Shown: positions 18,476 to 26,365 of the stretch, piece after piece | Layout of the letters: each line of letters starts with the position of its first letter | Numbering within the stretch: the first letter of the stretch is position 1 | Assembly: GCA_965237575.1 (NCBI GenBank) | Contig: CBDEGI010000003.1 | Span: forward strand, 1,860,001 to 1,924,000 | Direction: 5' to 3' | DNA length: 64,000 bases | Origin: JAKZVK01 sp965237575 | Lineage (GTDB): Bacteria; Acidobacteriota; Terriglobia; Bryobacterales; UBA6623 | Notes under the pieces: generated by a model | The model's database searches: none | The model's input: only the letters and a program-made list of their open reading frames with translations | Told to the model about the DNA's origin: nothing | Made by a program: the position numbers and the translations under genes

Positions 18476-19297
18476 ATGGGAACAGACAGGGACTCAATCT
18501 TGAAACACGACCGTGTACGAACCGCATTGCTGCTCGCAGCCGGAACCGGCAGTCGACTTTGCCCTCTAACGGACACCAGCCACAAGTGCCTCACGGAAGT
18601 CAACGGCGTCCCCATCCTCAAGCAACAAATAGCCTGTCTGGAGCACTGGGGGTTTGAGGATTTGATCGTCGTTGTCGGTTACCAGGCCGATCAGATTCGA
18701 GAGTTCCTGGGTAGCTGCGTGTCCGATCTGAAAGTCAGCTACATCCACAACCCACAGTATCGAACGACGAACAACCTGTACTCGCTATGGTTGGCCCGGA
18801 AGGCAATCAAGAGGTCGTTTCTCCTCCTGGAGTGTGACCTTTTCTTCGAGGCCGGCCTGCTGTCAGGGATGCTGCACCCGGACCGGATCGCTCTCGCGAC
18901 CCAACAGCCGTGGATGAACGGTACGACCGTCACCCTGGACGGCTCGGGACGGGTCGTTGCGTTCCAGTTGGGAGGTGGCGACACACGAAATCCCCTCGCC
19001 TACAAGACCGTGAACATCCACAGCCTCTCGCTGTCTACTTGGCGCCGCATGAGCAGATGTCTCGATGCGTACGTTTCCTCGGGCAGGGTGAACGACTACT
19101 ACGAGGCCGTTTTCAGCGACATGACCGTCGACGGAGCCTTCGACGCGCGAGCGGTATCCTTTGACGACGGGAACTGGTACGAAATCGATACGCTCGAGGA
19201 TCTGCACGCCGCCGAGAGGTTGTTCGCGAACCCGCATCGCGAAGCGAAAAAAATGCACATCGCGGCTGAAACCCGCAGTTTCACGAGAGTCGGCTAA
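18476..19297 (+). CDS. LicC/PntC-like nucleotidyltransferase (probable CTP:alcohol-phosphate cytidylyltransferase)
   Basis: This 273-residue protein has the GT-A nucleotidyltransferase fold. The signature LLLAAGTGSRLCPLT at residues 18-32 is followed by K37, EVNGVPIL, NNLYSLWLARKAI at 99-111 and ECDLFFE at 119-125 with the metal-binding aspartate. The NNxYSLWLA phrase is typical of phosphocholine and 2-aminoethylphosphonate cytidylyltransferases. It would activate a phosphorylated alcohol or phosphonate as its CDP derivative. The next two genes encode a methyltransferase and a CDP-alcohol phosphotransferase, which fits a headgroup pathway. AAAAGGATC precedes the ATG. The substrate is not determinable from sequence alone. 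Confidence 0.8.
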   Translation: MGTDRDSILKHDRVRTALLLAAGTGSRLCPLTDTSHKCLTEVNGVPILKQQIACLEHWGFEDLIVVVGYQADQIREFLGSCVSDLKVSYIHNPQYRTTNNLYSLWLARKAIKRSFLLLECDLFFEAGLLSGMLHPDRIALATQQPWMNGTTVTLDGSGRVVAFQLGGGDTRNPLAYKTVNIHSLSLSTWRRMSRCLDAYVSSGRVNDYYEAVFSDMTVDGAFDARAVSFDDGNWYEIDTLEDLHAAERLFANPHREAKKMHIAAETRSFTRVG

Positions 19298-19333
19298 ACC
19301 GAGCACGACGATGCGCCGCCGGTCCCCAACCTC

Positions 19334-20176
19334 GTGAGGCAGCTTGATCAGCGTCTGAAGTCCAGCAGGCCTGAGCTGGACTACGCAACGGTCCACCAAT
19401 ACTGGAACGCCGCGGAGCCCTCGATCCTGGCGCCCTACATGATGGACGGATTTGGCTTCCCCGCGGGGGCGGGCCGGTTTCGATTCCAGGCCGAATCGAG
19501 AATTGTCCAACGCCTCATCGCCGGCGCCAACACCAGCGGAACCGTGTTGGACCTTGGCAGTGGCATGGGCTACTGGGCCGAGTTCTTCTCCCGCCGGTTC
19601 GCCAACGTTGTTGCCATCGAGGCCAGCTTGCCGCTGTTTGAGGATCTGAAGCGCCGCTGCGCTCCGTACGCCAATGTCAAGACTCTCCACGGCAAGGTGT
19701 CCGAGTTCGAGCCGGAAGTCGTCTACTCCTTGATGTTCTTCGGCGGCCTGCTGATGTACCTCAAGACCGAAGACGTGATTTCGCTTCTCCGGAAGCTCAT
19801 CCCGTTCCTCGAGGCCGGCGGCATGATCCTGTGCAGGGAGACCACCGTGCGTGAGGGGACCGTTACGCGCCAAGGAGAGTATCAGGCAGTGTACCGCTCC
19901 GTCGCGTCGTACTCGCGGATCTTCGAAGAAGGTGGACTCACTGTTTCGACGGCCGAGTTGAACGTGCCCTATACACTGCTTCAGATCGGCTGTGAGTCCG
20001 TTCGCAAGTGGAAGGAGATGATGCCGAAGCCCTTGCGGTTGACCCCCCTCGTCGGCCGTCTCGCCTACTGGGCCCTACGCCTGAGCGACCCGTTGGCTGT
20101 TCGGGCGCCCGAGGCGCTGGGGCTGCGGATCCCGCTCCTAACGAATCACTTCTTCGTGCTGCGAGCAGCGGGCTGA
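19334..20176 (+). CDS. SAM-dependent methyltransferase of the headgroup cassette
   Basis: The 280-residue class I methyltransferase has motif I as VLDLGSGMGYWAEFF at 71-85 and an acidic post-I residue in VVAIEAS. It continues with an unusual central block (SLMFFGGLLMYLKTEDVISL, then ILCRETTVREG). The GTG start at 19334 is 37 bases after the cytidylyltransferase stop and lacks an obvious ribosome-binding site, so coupling is likely. By context it could methylate the headgroup, for example N-methylation of an amino-alcohol, either before or after transfer. That is inference, and the family is not one I can name. Confidence 0.75.
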   Translation: MRQLDQRLKSSRPELDYATVHQYWNAAEPSILAPYMMDGFGFPAGAGRFRFQAESRIVQRLIAGANTSGTVLDLGSGMGYWAEFFSRRFANVVAIEASLPLFEDLKRRCAPYANVKTLHGKVSEFEPEVVYSLMFFGGLLMYLKTEDVISLLRKLIPFLEAGGMILCRETTVREGTVTRQGEYQAVYRSVASYSRIFEEGGLTVSTAELNVPYTLLQIGCESVRKWKEMMPKPLRLTPLVGRLAYWALRLSDPLAVRAPEALGLRIPLLTNHFFVLRAAG

Positions 20177-20188
20177 TCTGGTCCAGCG

Positions 20189-20878
20189 ATGCCGGCACAA
20201 GCGCACTTTTCGACGGGGGGAAGAAATCGGATCGTCAGAAACCTGGCGAACGTCCTCTCACTCCTGGGCGTGCTGCCTGTCTGTGTGCTCTTTCTCGACG
20301 ATGGCTATCGGTACATCTTGCCGCTCATCGTTTTCAACAACATCATGGACGACCTGGACGGCATCGTCGCGGTCAAGCTCAACATCAAGAGCGAATTTGG
20401 GGCGGTTCTAGATAACGTCTGCGATGCCGTGGCGCACACGGCATTCGTATTGATGGTCGGCATGCACTACGGCTGGATCTGCGGCGTCCTAGCCGTGGCG
20501 GCGGTGACCGCGATGCTGATCCGCGTCGTTTCACGGATCGTTCCTGGAGCAACCGTGGGAGCCGGCTCACCAACCAATGAGATGATTCGCCACCTGTTCT
20601 TCGTCTTACTTCTGGCAAGAGTCTTCCGTTTCGATGTCGTGATCGCCCTCGCGGCCGTATTCACGCTGCATGCCGTGTCGATGCTGCTGCCCTACCGCAT
20701 GCCGGGGCTCATCAGGAGTGTCACGAAGTCGGCTTTCTCCATCGGCCTGATCAATGTGGCTCTGGTTGTGGCGTGGCTGGCGCCCTACGCTGCCCCCGTC
20801 GTCGCGGCAGCGTTTGGCTCCACGTACTTGTACGGATTCGTGTTTGGAGGTCTCAAATGGTTCAAGGCCGCTAAGTGA
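20189..20878 (+). CDS. CDP-alcohol phosphatidyltransferase-like membrane protein
   Basis: The 229-residue polytopic protein has about six membrane segments and carries the CDP-OH-P signature at residues 54-79: D54, D57, G58, A61, G71, D75 and D79 are all in place. The arginine that normally follows the alanine (DGxxAR) is valine 62, so the read-out is DDLDGIVAVKLN. This family transfers a CDP-activated alcohol phosphate to a lipid hydroxyl, or the reverse, using two metal ions held by the aspartates. It starts 12 bases after the methyltransferase stop. Together the three genes resemble a phospholipid or phosphonolipid headgroup pathway. Confidence 0.8.
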   Translation: MPAQAHFSTGGRNRIVRNLANVLSLLGVLPVCVLFLDDGYRYILPLIVFNNIMDDLDGIVAVKLNIKSEFGAVLDNVCDAVAHTAFVLMVGMHYGWICGVLAVAAVTAMLIRVVSRIVPGATVGAGSPTNEMIRHLFFVLLLARVFRFDVVIALAAVFTLHAVSMLLPYRMPGLIRSVTKSAFSIGLINVALVVAWLAPYAAPVVAAAFGSTYLYGFVFGGLKWFKAAK

Positions 20879-21242
20879 ATCAAACGAACTACATAGCGCC
20901 TGATCACCCCGGCCCTCCTGAGCCTTCTGCTGACCTCATCGTGAGATGAGAGCGGAAGTCCGGCCATGAAGAAGCCACCACAGCCTCGCCGGTCTACCCG
21001 CTTAGAAACCGCGCAGCAGACTTGAATCCCTTCGCCGATGGCTGAGCGAGCGGGCCGGACAACGGACGAATTGCGGGAACTGCTTGTCGTTTGAGGAGAT
21101 CCTTGGTACTCATAAGTGATGGTGTACAGTGGTGTCAAGTGTCGAACGGGTGCGCGACATGAAAGTGCCAAGTGGTTGGGGTACGGTCTGGGGTGCGGTG
21201 TCCTAGCGTATATAATACGCTAGGATAAGAAGGAGGTGTCCC

Positions 21243-21671
21243 ATGCCCGATTCCCTGCCCGCCTTGGAGTACCGTCGCCACGCGATCTTCCAGCAGATGC
21301 TTGCCTTGGGTGATTTTCGCCAAGGCTCCGTCACCACCACTCAAGGCCCTTGCGGCAAACCCACCTGCCGCTGTCGTCAGCGCGGTCATCCCGGCCATGG
21401 CCCGCACTGGCGGTTGACCTACAAATCCCGCGGCAAGACCGTCACCCAGAGCCTCTCCGACCCGGCGGCTCGCCGTAAGACTCAGCGGGAGATCACCGCC
21501 TTTCGGCGCTTCCAGCAGCTAAGCCGAGAACTCATCGAAGTCAACGAGAAGATCTGCCGCTTGCGGCCCGTTGAGCAAGAGTCCGAGTCGGCAGCGTCTG
21601 TGACGCCGCAGGAAAAAAAACGGCCGCGGCGATCCAACAAGAAGTCGCCCAAGAAGTCGAACAGTTGCTGA
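21243..21671 (+). CDS. ISKra4 transposase upstream frame (OrfA)
   Basis: This 142-residue frame holds the N-terminal region found in ISKra4 elements: EYRRHAIFQQMLALGDFRQG, a CGKPTCRCRQRGHPGHGPHW cysteine/histidine cluster likely to bind zinc and DNA, then a charged coiled region and KKRPRRSNKKSPKKS. AGGAGG lies seven bases before the ATG. It overlaps the main transposase frame, and ribosomes or polymerase could switch at the A8 run (21613-21620) to produce a fusion. Confidence 0.8.
   Translation: MPDSLPALEYRRHAIFQQMLALGDFRQGSVTTTQGPCGKPTCRCRQRGHPGHGPHWRLTYKSRGKTVTQSLSDPAARRKTQREITAFRRFQQLSRELIEVNEKICRLRPVEQESESAASVTPQEKKRPRRSNKKSPKKSNSC
21613..21620 (+). promoter_or_regulatory. candidate frameshift/slippage site (A8)
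   Basis: A run of eight adenines (GGAAAAAAAACGG) lies where OrfA and the main transposase frame are both open. A -1 ribosomal slip or a one-base transcriptional slip here would join VTPQEKK to TAAAIQQEVAQEVEQLL, the natural N-terminus of the main transposase, whose homologous region begins before its first TTG. Slippery A runs of this kind are common in two-frame IS elements. Confidence 0.55.
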
Positions 21672-22972
21672 CTCTGATCTTCGCCGCCCGGCGCAAGCAG
21701 CAGCACTGGGACCTGGAAGCGCTGGAGACGGCCACCCGTGCGGCACTGCACCGAGCCGGCGCGAAGTTGCTCGAGCAACTGTTGGAGGCGCCCGCCGACG
21801 CCGCGCCTGAGCCATCCTGTCGCTGCGGCCGTCGCACCCGTCACCGCGGTCGGCGGCCCAAGACCGTGGTGAGTGTGCTCGGCGCGGTCGCGATCGAACG
21901 GCCCTACTACCTCTGCCCGGCGTGCCATCAGGGACAGTTCCCCTTTGACCGCGAACTCGATGTCGACAACACGCACTACTCTCCCGGCGTGCGCTGCATG
22001 ATGGCGCTGGTGGGCAGCGAGTCGTCGTTTGAAAGCAGTCGCGAGCAACTGCGGGTGTTAGCCGGTTTGGACGTTACCACCAAAGCCATCGAGCGCGGCG
22101 CCGAGGCGATCGGGGCCGACCTCGCCGCCCGCGAACAACAACAGATCCAACGGGCGGTGCAACTGCCGCTGCCCGCGGTGGCCGGGGCCGACATTCCGGT
22201 TCTCTACATCGAGATGGACGGCACCGGGGTGCCGATGGTGGCGGCCGAGACGGCGGGACGAGCCGGCAAAAAGGACCGCGAGCGCGCCCGCACGCGGGAG
22301 GTCAAGCTCGGCTGTGTGTTCACGCAAGCCGAGGGCAAGCCAGGCGACCGACCCGTGCGTGAGGAAGGGTCGACGAGCTATACGGGAGCGATCGAGGGCG
22401 CCGAGGCGTTTGGGCGACGCCTCTGGCAGCAGGCGTGGGAGCGCGGCTGGGGGCGGGCGAACAAGAAGGTGGTAATCGGCGACGGAGCCGCCTGGATCTG
22501 GAACCTCTCGCATCAATACTTCGCGGGCGCGATCGAAATCGTGGACCTCTATCATGCGCGCCAGCACTTGTGGGAGTTGGCGGCGCAACTGGGGCTCGAC
22601 GACGAGCCCAGCCGGCGGCGCTGGACCCAGCAACGGCTCCGCCAACTCGATCAGGGTCAGATCAAGAAGTTGGTGGCGGCCCTACGAGGTGTGGTGGCCC
22701 CGCAGCCGGATCTGGCTCGTCGACTGGCGAGCGAAGCGGAGTACTTCGAACACAACGCCGAGCGGATGCGCTATCCGCACTTTCGCAAGCAGGGATTGTT
22801 CATCGGTTCAGGGGTGATCGAGGCGGGATGCAAGACGGTAGTGGCGCAACGTCTGAAGCGCTCGGGCATGTTCTGGACGGTACGCGGCGCGAACGCCATC
22901 CTGGCGCTACGCTGCGCCCGCCTCAGCGGCCGCTTCGAAGACTACTGGGAATCCCGCACCCAGGCCGGATGA
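21620..22972 (+). CDS. ISKra4-family transposase, main frame (OrfB)
   Basis: This is the DDE-type transposase of the ISKra4 family. The catalytic residues are visible in LYIEMDGTGVPMV (Asp), VVIGDGAAWIWNL (Asp) and LFIGSGVIEAGCKTVV (Glu), with CRCGRRTRHRGRRPKTVVSV and YLCPACHQGQFPFD forming a zinc-binding region. A separate start would be the TTG at 21665 (435 residues). However, coding character extends back to the A8 site, so the active enzyme is probably the frameshift fusion with OrfA. The frame is intact up to TGA at 22970. Confidence 0.9.
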   Translation, partial: TAAAIQQEVAQEVEQLLTLIFAARRKQQHWDLEALETATRAALHRAGAKLLEQLLEAPADAAPEPSCRCGRRTRHRGRRPKTVVSVLGAVAIERPYYLCPACHQGQFPFDRELDVDNTHYSPGVRCMMALVGSESSFESSREQLRVLAGLDVTTKAIERGAEAIGADLAAREQQQIQRAVQLPLPAVAGADIPVLYIEMDGTGVPMVAAETAGRAGKKDRERARTREVKLGCVFTQAEGKPGDRPVREEGSTSYTGAIEGAEAFGRRLWQQAWERGWGRANKKVVIGDGAAWIWNLSHQYFAGAIEIVDLYHARQHLWELAAQLGLDDEPSRRRWTQQRLRQLDQGQIKKLVAALRGVVAPQPDLARRLASEAEYFEHNAERMRYPHFRKQGLFIGSGVIEAGCKTVVAQRLKRSGMFWTVRGANAILALRCARLSGRFEDYWESRTQAG

Positions 22973-23186
22973 GCGGCACTTTTATGTCGCGCACCCGTGT
23001 CGAACCTGCCACGAAGTCTTTGCCATTGACGAGATCCAGGAAGGTCCCACGAAGGCCGGTGTTCGGGAACCCTCCTTCAAGGGTTCGTTCACCTGCCCCC
23101 ACTGCTTCGCCCGTCACGAATACACCAGCAGCGACATTACGTTCTATGAGGGCAACGTGCAAGGCAACCCACCGACATCTGGCTAA

Positions 23187-23323
23187 AACGTGACCGCGTC
23201 GGTTGTTGGACAAGACCGTTCGTGACTACTGATATCAAAGGTCCCGCTGGCAGCCATTAGCGCACGCAATCGCTCGGCGCGCTGCGGCGTCCGAAGCTTG
23301 GCAAGGGCTTTCGCCTCGATCTG
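23187..23323 (-). pseudogene. sigma-70 (RpoD-type) C-terminal remnant
   Basis: On the minus strand 23323-23227 reads QIEAKALAKLRTPQRAERLR and then ALMAASGTFDISSHE, running on to a stop near 23187. QIEAKALxKLR is the highly conserved end of sigma region 4.2, following the helix-turn-helix. Nothing upstream of it survives, as the sequence breaks off into a GAAGTC-rich simple repeat. It is therefore the last 30-40 residues of a vegetative-type sigma gene left by a rearrangement. Confidence 0.65.
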
Positions 23324-23372
23324 AAGAAGTCAGGAAGAAGTCAAGAAGTCAAGAAGTCAGAAGAAGTCAGGG
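23322..23372. repeat. AAGAAGTC-rich low-complexity repeat
   Basis: Irregular reiterations of GAAGTCA/AGAAGTC fill about 50 bases, followed by GGGGAAGTC and GGGAAGGCG reiterations to about 23425. It abuts the truncated sigma remnant and marks a recombination scar. The units lack constant spacers, so it is not a CRISPR. Confidence 0.6.
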
Positions 23373-23435
23373 ACAGGCTACGGGGAAGTCGGGGGAAGTC
23401 GGGGGAAGGCGGGGAAGGCGGGACGGGGGTCGTCA

Positions 23436-23466
23436 AACCGAGCCGTGACCGTGAGGGAGCGGTCCG
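23436..23466. repeat. 31-bp dispersed repeat, copy 1
   Basis: The segment beginning AACCGAGCCGTGACCGTGAG is identical over 31 bases to 45066-45096 in the same orientation. It lies 37 bases upstream of the kinase start here, and just after the GT39-like gene in the other place. The phrase is a typical acidobacterial intergenic repeat. Confidence 0.75.
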
Positions 23467-23503
23467 AGTCGATTGCCCGACCTAGCAAGTAACAGAAGAC
23501 ATA

Positions 23504-26365
23504 ATGATCGGCCGAACCATTTCGCACTACAAGATCACCGAGAAACTCGGTGAGGGTGGGATGGGTGTGGTGTACAAGGCCGAAGACACCAACCTCAAGC
23601 GTCCCGTCGCCCTAAAGTTCCTAGCCGCTCACCTGCTCGGGGATGAGGAAATCAAAGCTCGCTTCCGGCGCGAGGCCGAGGCCTCCGCCGCCCTCAATCA
23701 CCCGAACGTCTGCCACGTCTACGAGATCAGCGAGGTGGAGGGCAAGACCTTCATCGCGATGGCCTTCATCGAAGGAGAGCCGCTGGACAAGAAGATCGAA
23801 GCCGGGCCGCTGAAGTTGGAGCAGGCCCTCGATGTCGCGATTCAAACCGCCAAGGGTCTACAGGCCGCCCACGGCAAGCAGGTTGTTCACCGTGACATCA
23901 AGCCTGGGAATCTGATGGTGGGCGGCGACGGCCTTGTCACGATCATGGATTTCGGGCTGGCGCTACTGACGGACCGCTCGAAGCTGACGCGTCTGGACGA
24001 GACCATGGGCACGGTGACGTACATGTCGCCCGAGCAGACCTACGGCATGGAGCTGGACCACCGCACCGACATCTGGTCGCTGGGCGTCGTCATCTACGAA
24101 ATGGTCACGGGACAGAAACCGTTCAAGGGCCACTACGACAAGGCGGTGATGTACTCGATCACGAACGAGGAGTACGAACCGATTACGGCGCTCCGAGCCG
24201 GTGTGCCGATGGAGCTGGAATTACTGGTCAACAAGTGTCTGGCGAAAGAGCGTGATGAGCGCTACCAACATACGGACGAGCTGATTCTCGACCTGCGGAG
24301 TCTGCAGAAGAAACTCGAATCGGGGAAGTCGACGATCTTGCACACTGCCCCAGGCGGATCTGTAGGCGCACGGCATGCCGTGCCCGCCGCGCCTGAGGAG
24401 ATAACAGGAACGCGGGGACAGCATACTGTGCCCCTACATTCCCCAACGGAAGCGTCCGAACACCCCCTCGTCAAGTACCGCGTGATCGAAAACCTAGAAG
24501 GGCAGGACGAAGCTGTCGCCTACCGGGCTGAGGACACTGAACTCCATCGCGCCGTCTCCATCCGTGTGGTCCCCGAATCGGCTGCGCAGAAACTCGAACG
24601 GCGGCGGCGTCTCAAGCGGGTGACGCTCACCGCAGTGGTAGCGATGATTGCGTTGGTGGTGGGCGCGGTCGCGACCGTGCAGGTTCGAGGGCCATCCGCC
24701 CCACAGGAAATGCCCGTGCGAAGGTTTTCTTTCACGCCTGAGCATCTTACTTACTTTTCTAGGCGGGTTGCCCACGCGGTGATCTCACCCAACGGCAAGC
24801 ACATTGCTTACGTCGCGGGTGTTGGTGATCCAATGCTTTGGATCCGAGATTTGGATCGCGAGGAGCCAAGGGAAATCGAGGGGACCGAGGGGGCCCGGTT
24901 CCCTTCCTGGTCGCCCGACAGCGAGTTCATCCTTTTCGCGGCGCGCGGAGAGGTCAAGAGAATCTCCGCCCAGGGAGGCGCCGCGACCACTATTTGCGAG
25001 TTGCCGCAGCCTACTTACTTTGGCGGCTCGTTGAGTCCAGATGGCAACTCCATTGTCTTTGCCGCGGGGGGTACCTTCAGGCTGTACGAGGTTCCAGCAC
25101 GAGGGGGAAATCCACGCCTGCTTGCCGAGGTTGATTGGTCCGGCAAGGGCCCCAGTATGGTCCTGCCTCACTTCCTGCCATCGTCATCCGGCGGGCGGAC
25201 GCTCATCTACGGGAAGGGTAGCGCGGGCGGGACCGATATAGTCGTCTGGAGTCTAGAAACGGGAGAGCCGCGGGTACTGGGTGACGGCCGCCGACCGGTC
25301 TATTCTCCAACGGGACACATCGTCTATGTAGTGGAGCCCGACCTCTGGGCTTTGCCCTTCTCTTTGGAGACACTTTCGCCGACAGGGGAAGCGTTTCCGA
25401 TTGCGCAGGATGGCACAGAGCCAAGCATTTCGGATGACGGGACCCTGATCTACACCGATGTGGCGCGAGGCCGGCAGGGCCTCGTCTGGCTGGATCGCCA
25501 GGGGAAGAAGCTCGGCGCAATCGGTCAGCCGCAGCGGGAGATTCGCGGGCTTGACTTGTCTCCCAATGGTCGCCGCGTGGTTGTTCACGGTATGGAGGAC
25601 GCCAATATCGACGTCTGGGTGCACGAGGTCGATCGGCCTCTCAGGCAGCGCGTGACCTTTCACACTGGGCTTGACGGCAGTGCGATCTGGGGGCCCTCAG
25701 AAAACGAAGTCACGTTTCATTCCACCCGAGAGGGGTACTACGACATCTACACCCGGCCCCTGGGGGGCACGGGCGAGCCGACACTCCTGGTGGATTCGCC
25801 CTTATCTCAGGGCCCCCATGACTGGTCCGCCGACGGCAGGTATCTGCTCTATAGGGTCAGCGATCTAGAAAACGGTCCGGATCTGTGGTACCTCGAGCGG
25901 AAACGAGACGGCAGCGGATTTGATGCGCTGCCGTTTCTACAAACGCTGTTCATCGAGAGAACGCCCCGGTTTTCTCCTGATGGTCGTTTTGTCGTGTACC
26001 AGTCGGACAAGTCGGGACGAAACGAGATCTATGTGCGAACGTTCCCCGACGCTGAGAATGAGTGGCAAGTCTCGACCAACGGGGGTGTGCGGCCCCGCTG
26101 GAGCCACAACGGTGAGGAGCTTTTCCATGTGGAGGGTGACACGCTGGTGACGACAGCCGTCAGCACAGAACCGACATTCACGACTGGCACAACGACGCCC
26201 TTGTTCCAGCACGAGAGTCTCGGCGGGCCGGGCTATGACGTCAGCGCCGACGGGCAGCGGTTCGTCGTGGTGGAGAATCTGGAACCTGTGGAAGCCGAAC
26301 CGCCCTCCATCCGCGTCGTCCAAAACTGGTTCGCCGAATTCAAAGACCGCAAATCGCAGCCGTGA
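23504..26365 (+). CDS. membrane Ser/Thr kinase with TolB/PD40 propeller
   Basis: The 953-residue protein starts MIGRTISHYKITEKLGEGGM. The kinase domain (8-270) has the glycine loop, VALK with K38, HRDIKPGN with D131, DFG at 149-151 and the SPEQ activation segment, so it should be active. A linker contains residues encoded by a dispersed palindrome (287-296). It also holds a degenerate second kinase start at 320-357 (KYRVIENLEGQDEAVAYRAE), in which the loop glycines and the lysine are lost. One transmembrane helix (373-393) leads to an extracytoplasmic PD40/WD-like propeller (about 405-945, repeats such as PSWSPDSEFILFAA and PRFSPDGRFVVYQS). This is a one-component sensor kinase type abundant in Acidobacteria, and the signal is unknown. 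Confidence 0.93.
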   Translation: MIGRTISHYKITEKLGEGGMGVVYKAEDTNLKRPVALKFLAAHLLGDEEIKARFRREAEASAALNHPNVCHVYEISEVEGKTFIAMAFIEGEPLDKKIEAGPLKLEQALDVAIQTAKGLQAAHGKQVVHRDIKPGNLMVGGDGLVTIMDFGLALLTDRSKLTRLDETMGTVTYMSPEQTYGMELDHRTDIWSLGVVIYEMVTGQKPFKGHYDKAVMYSITNEEYEPITALRAGVPMELELLVNKCLAKERDERYQHTDELILDLRSLQKKLESGKSTILHTAPGGSVGARHAVPAAPEEITGTRGQHTVPLHSPTEASEHPLVKYRVIENLEGQDEAVAYRAEDTELHRAVSIRVVPESAAQKLERRRRLKRVTLTAVVAMIALVVGAVATVQVRGPSAPQEMPVRRFSFTPEHLTYFSRRVAHAVISPNGKHIAYVAGVGDPMLWIRDLDREEPREIEGTEGARFPSWSPDSEFILFAARGEVKRISAQGGAATTICELPQPTYFGGSLSPDGNSIVFAAGGTFRLYEVPARGGNPRLLAEVDWSGKGPSMVLPHFLPSSSGGRTLIYGKGSAGGTDIVVWSLETGEPRVLGDGRRPVYSPTGHIVYVVEPDLWALPFSLETLSPTGEAFPIAQDGTEPSISDDGTLIYTDVARGRQGLVWLDRQGKKLGAIGQPQREIRGLDLSPNGRRVVVHGMEDANIDVWVHEVDRPLRQRVTFHTGLDGSAIWGPSENEVTFHSTREGYYDIYTRPLGGTGEPTLLVDSPLSQGPHDWSADGRYLLYRVSDLENGPDLWYLERKRDGSGFDALPFLQTLFIERTPRFSPDGRFVVYQSDKSGRNEIYVRTFPDAENEWQVSTNGGVRPRWSHNGEELFHVEGDTLVTTAVSTEPTFTTGTTTPLFQHESLGGPGYDVSADGQRFVVVENLEPVEAEPPSIRVVQNWFAEFKDRKSQP
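24362..24388. repeat. dispersed palindrome copy 2, inside the kinase gene
   Basis: The palindrome around GCACGGCATGCCGTGC lies in frame within the kinase linker and is translated as VGARHAVPA. It is the same element as at 10292, 46879 and 53303. The linker tolerates it, and the frame stays open. Confidence 0.8.

Larger units (their letters stand above)
21148..22996 (+). mobile_element. ISKra4-family insertion sequence
   Basis: The element is 1849 bp long. The ends are 22-bp inverted repeats with one mismatch: GGGTGCGCGACAT at 21148 continues RAAAGTGCC, and its complement ends at 22996. It is flanked by the 9-bp direct repeat GTGTCGAAC (21139-21147 and 22997-23005), consistent with the 9-bp duplication I recall for the ISKra4 subgroup. 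It encodes two overlapping transposase frames joined by an A8 slip site. The exact ends and target duplication indicate a recent, simple insertion. Confidence 0.93.
21119..23186 (+). pseudogene. small zinc-ribbon protein gene split by the ISKra4 element
   Basis: The frame begins MVYSGVK at 21119 and continues after the insertion as CRTCHEVFAIDEIQEGPTKA ... FTCPHCFARHEYTSSDI ... to TAA at 23184. Deleting the 1849-bp element and one copy of the 9-bp target repeat leaves exactly 210 bases, or 69 codons plus stop, in frame across the join. Two CxxC pairs (CRTC and CPHC) form a probable zinc ribbon. No family is recognised. The restored frame is the best evidence that it was a real gene until recently. 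Confidence 0.75.

Noticed and set aside
21148..22996. ISKra4 element as parent of the MITE
   Set aside because: Ends (GGGTGCGCGACAT) and the 9-bp duplication differ from the MITE ends and its 8-bp duplication.
23322..23425. Possible CRISPR array in the GAAGTC-rich stretch
   Set aside because: Units are 8-9 bases, irregular, and have no spacers; it is low-complexity DNA.
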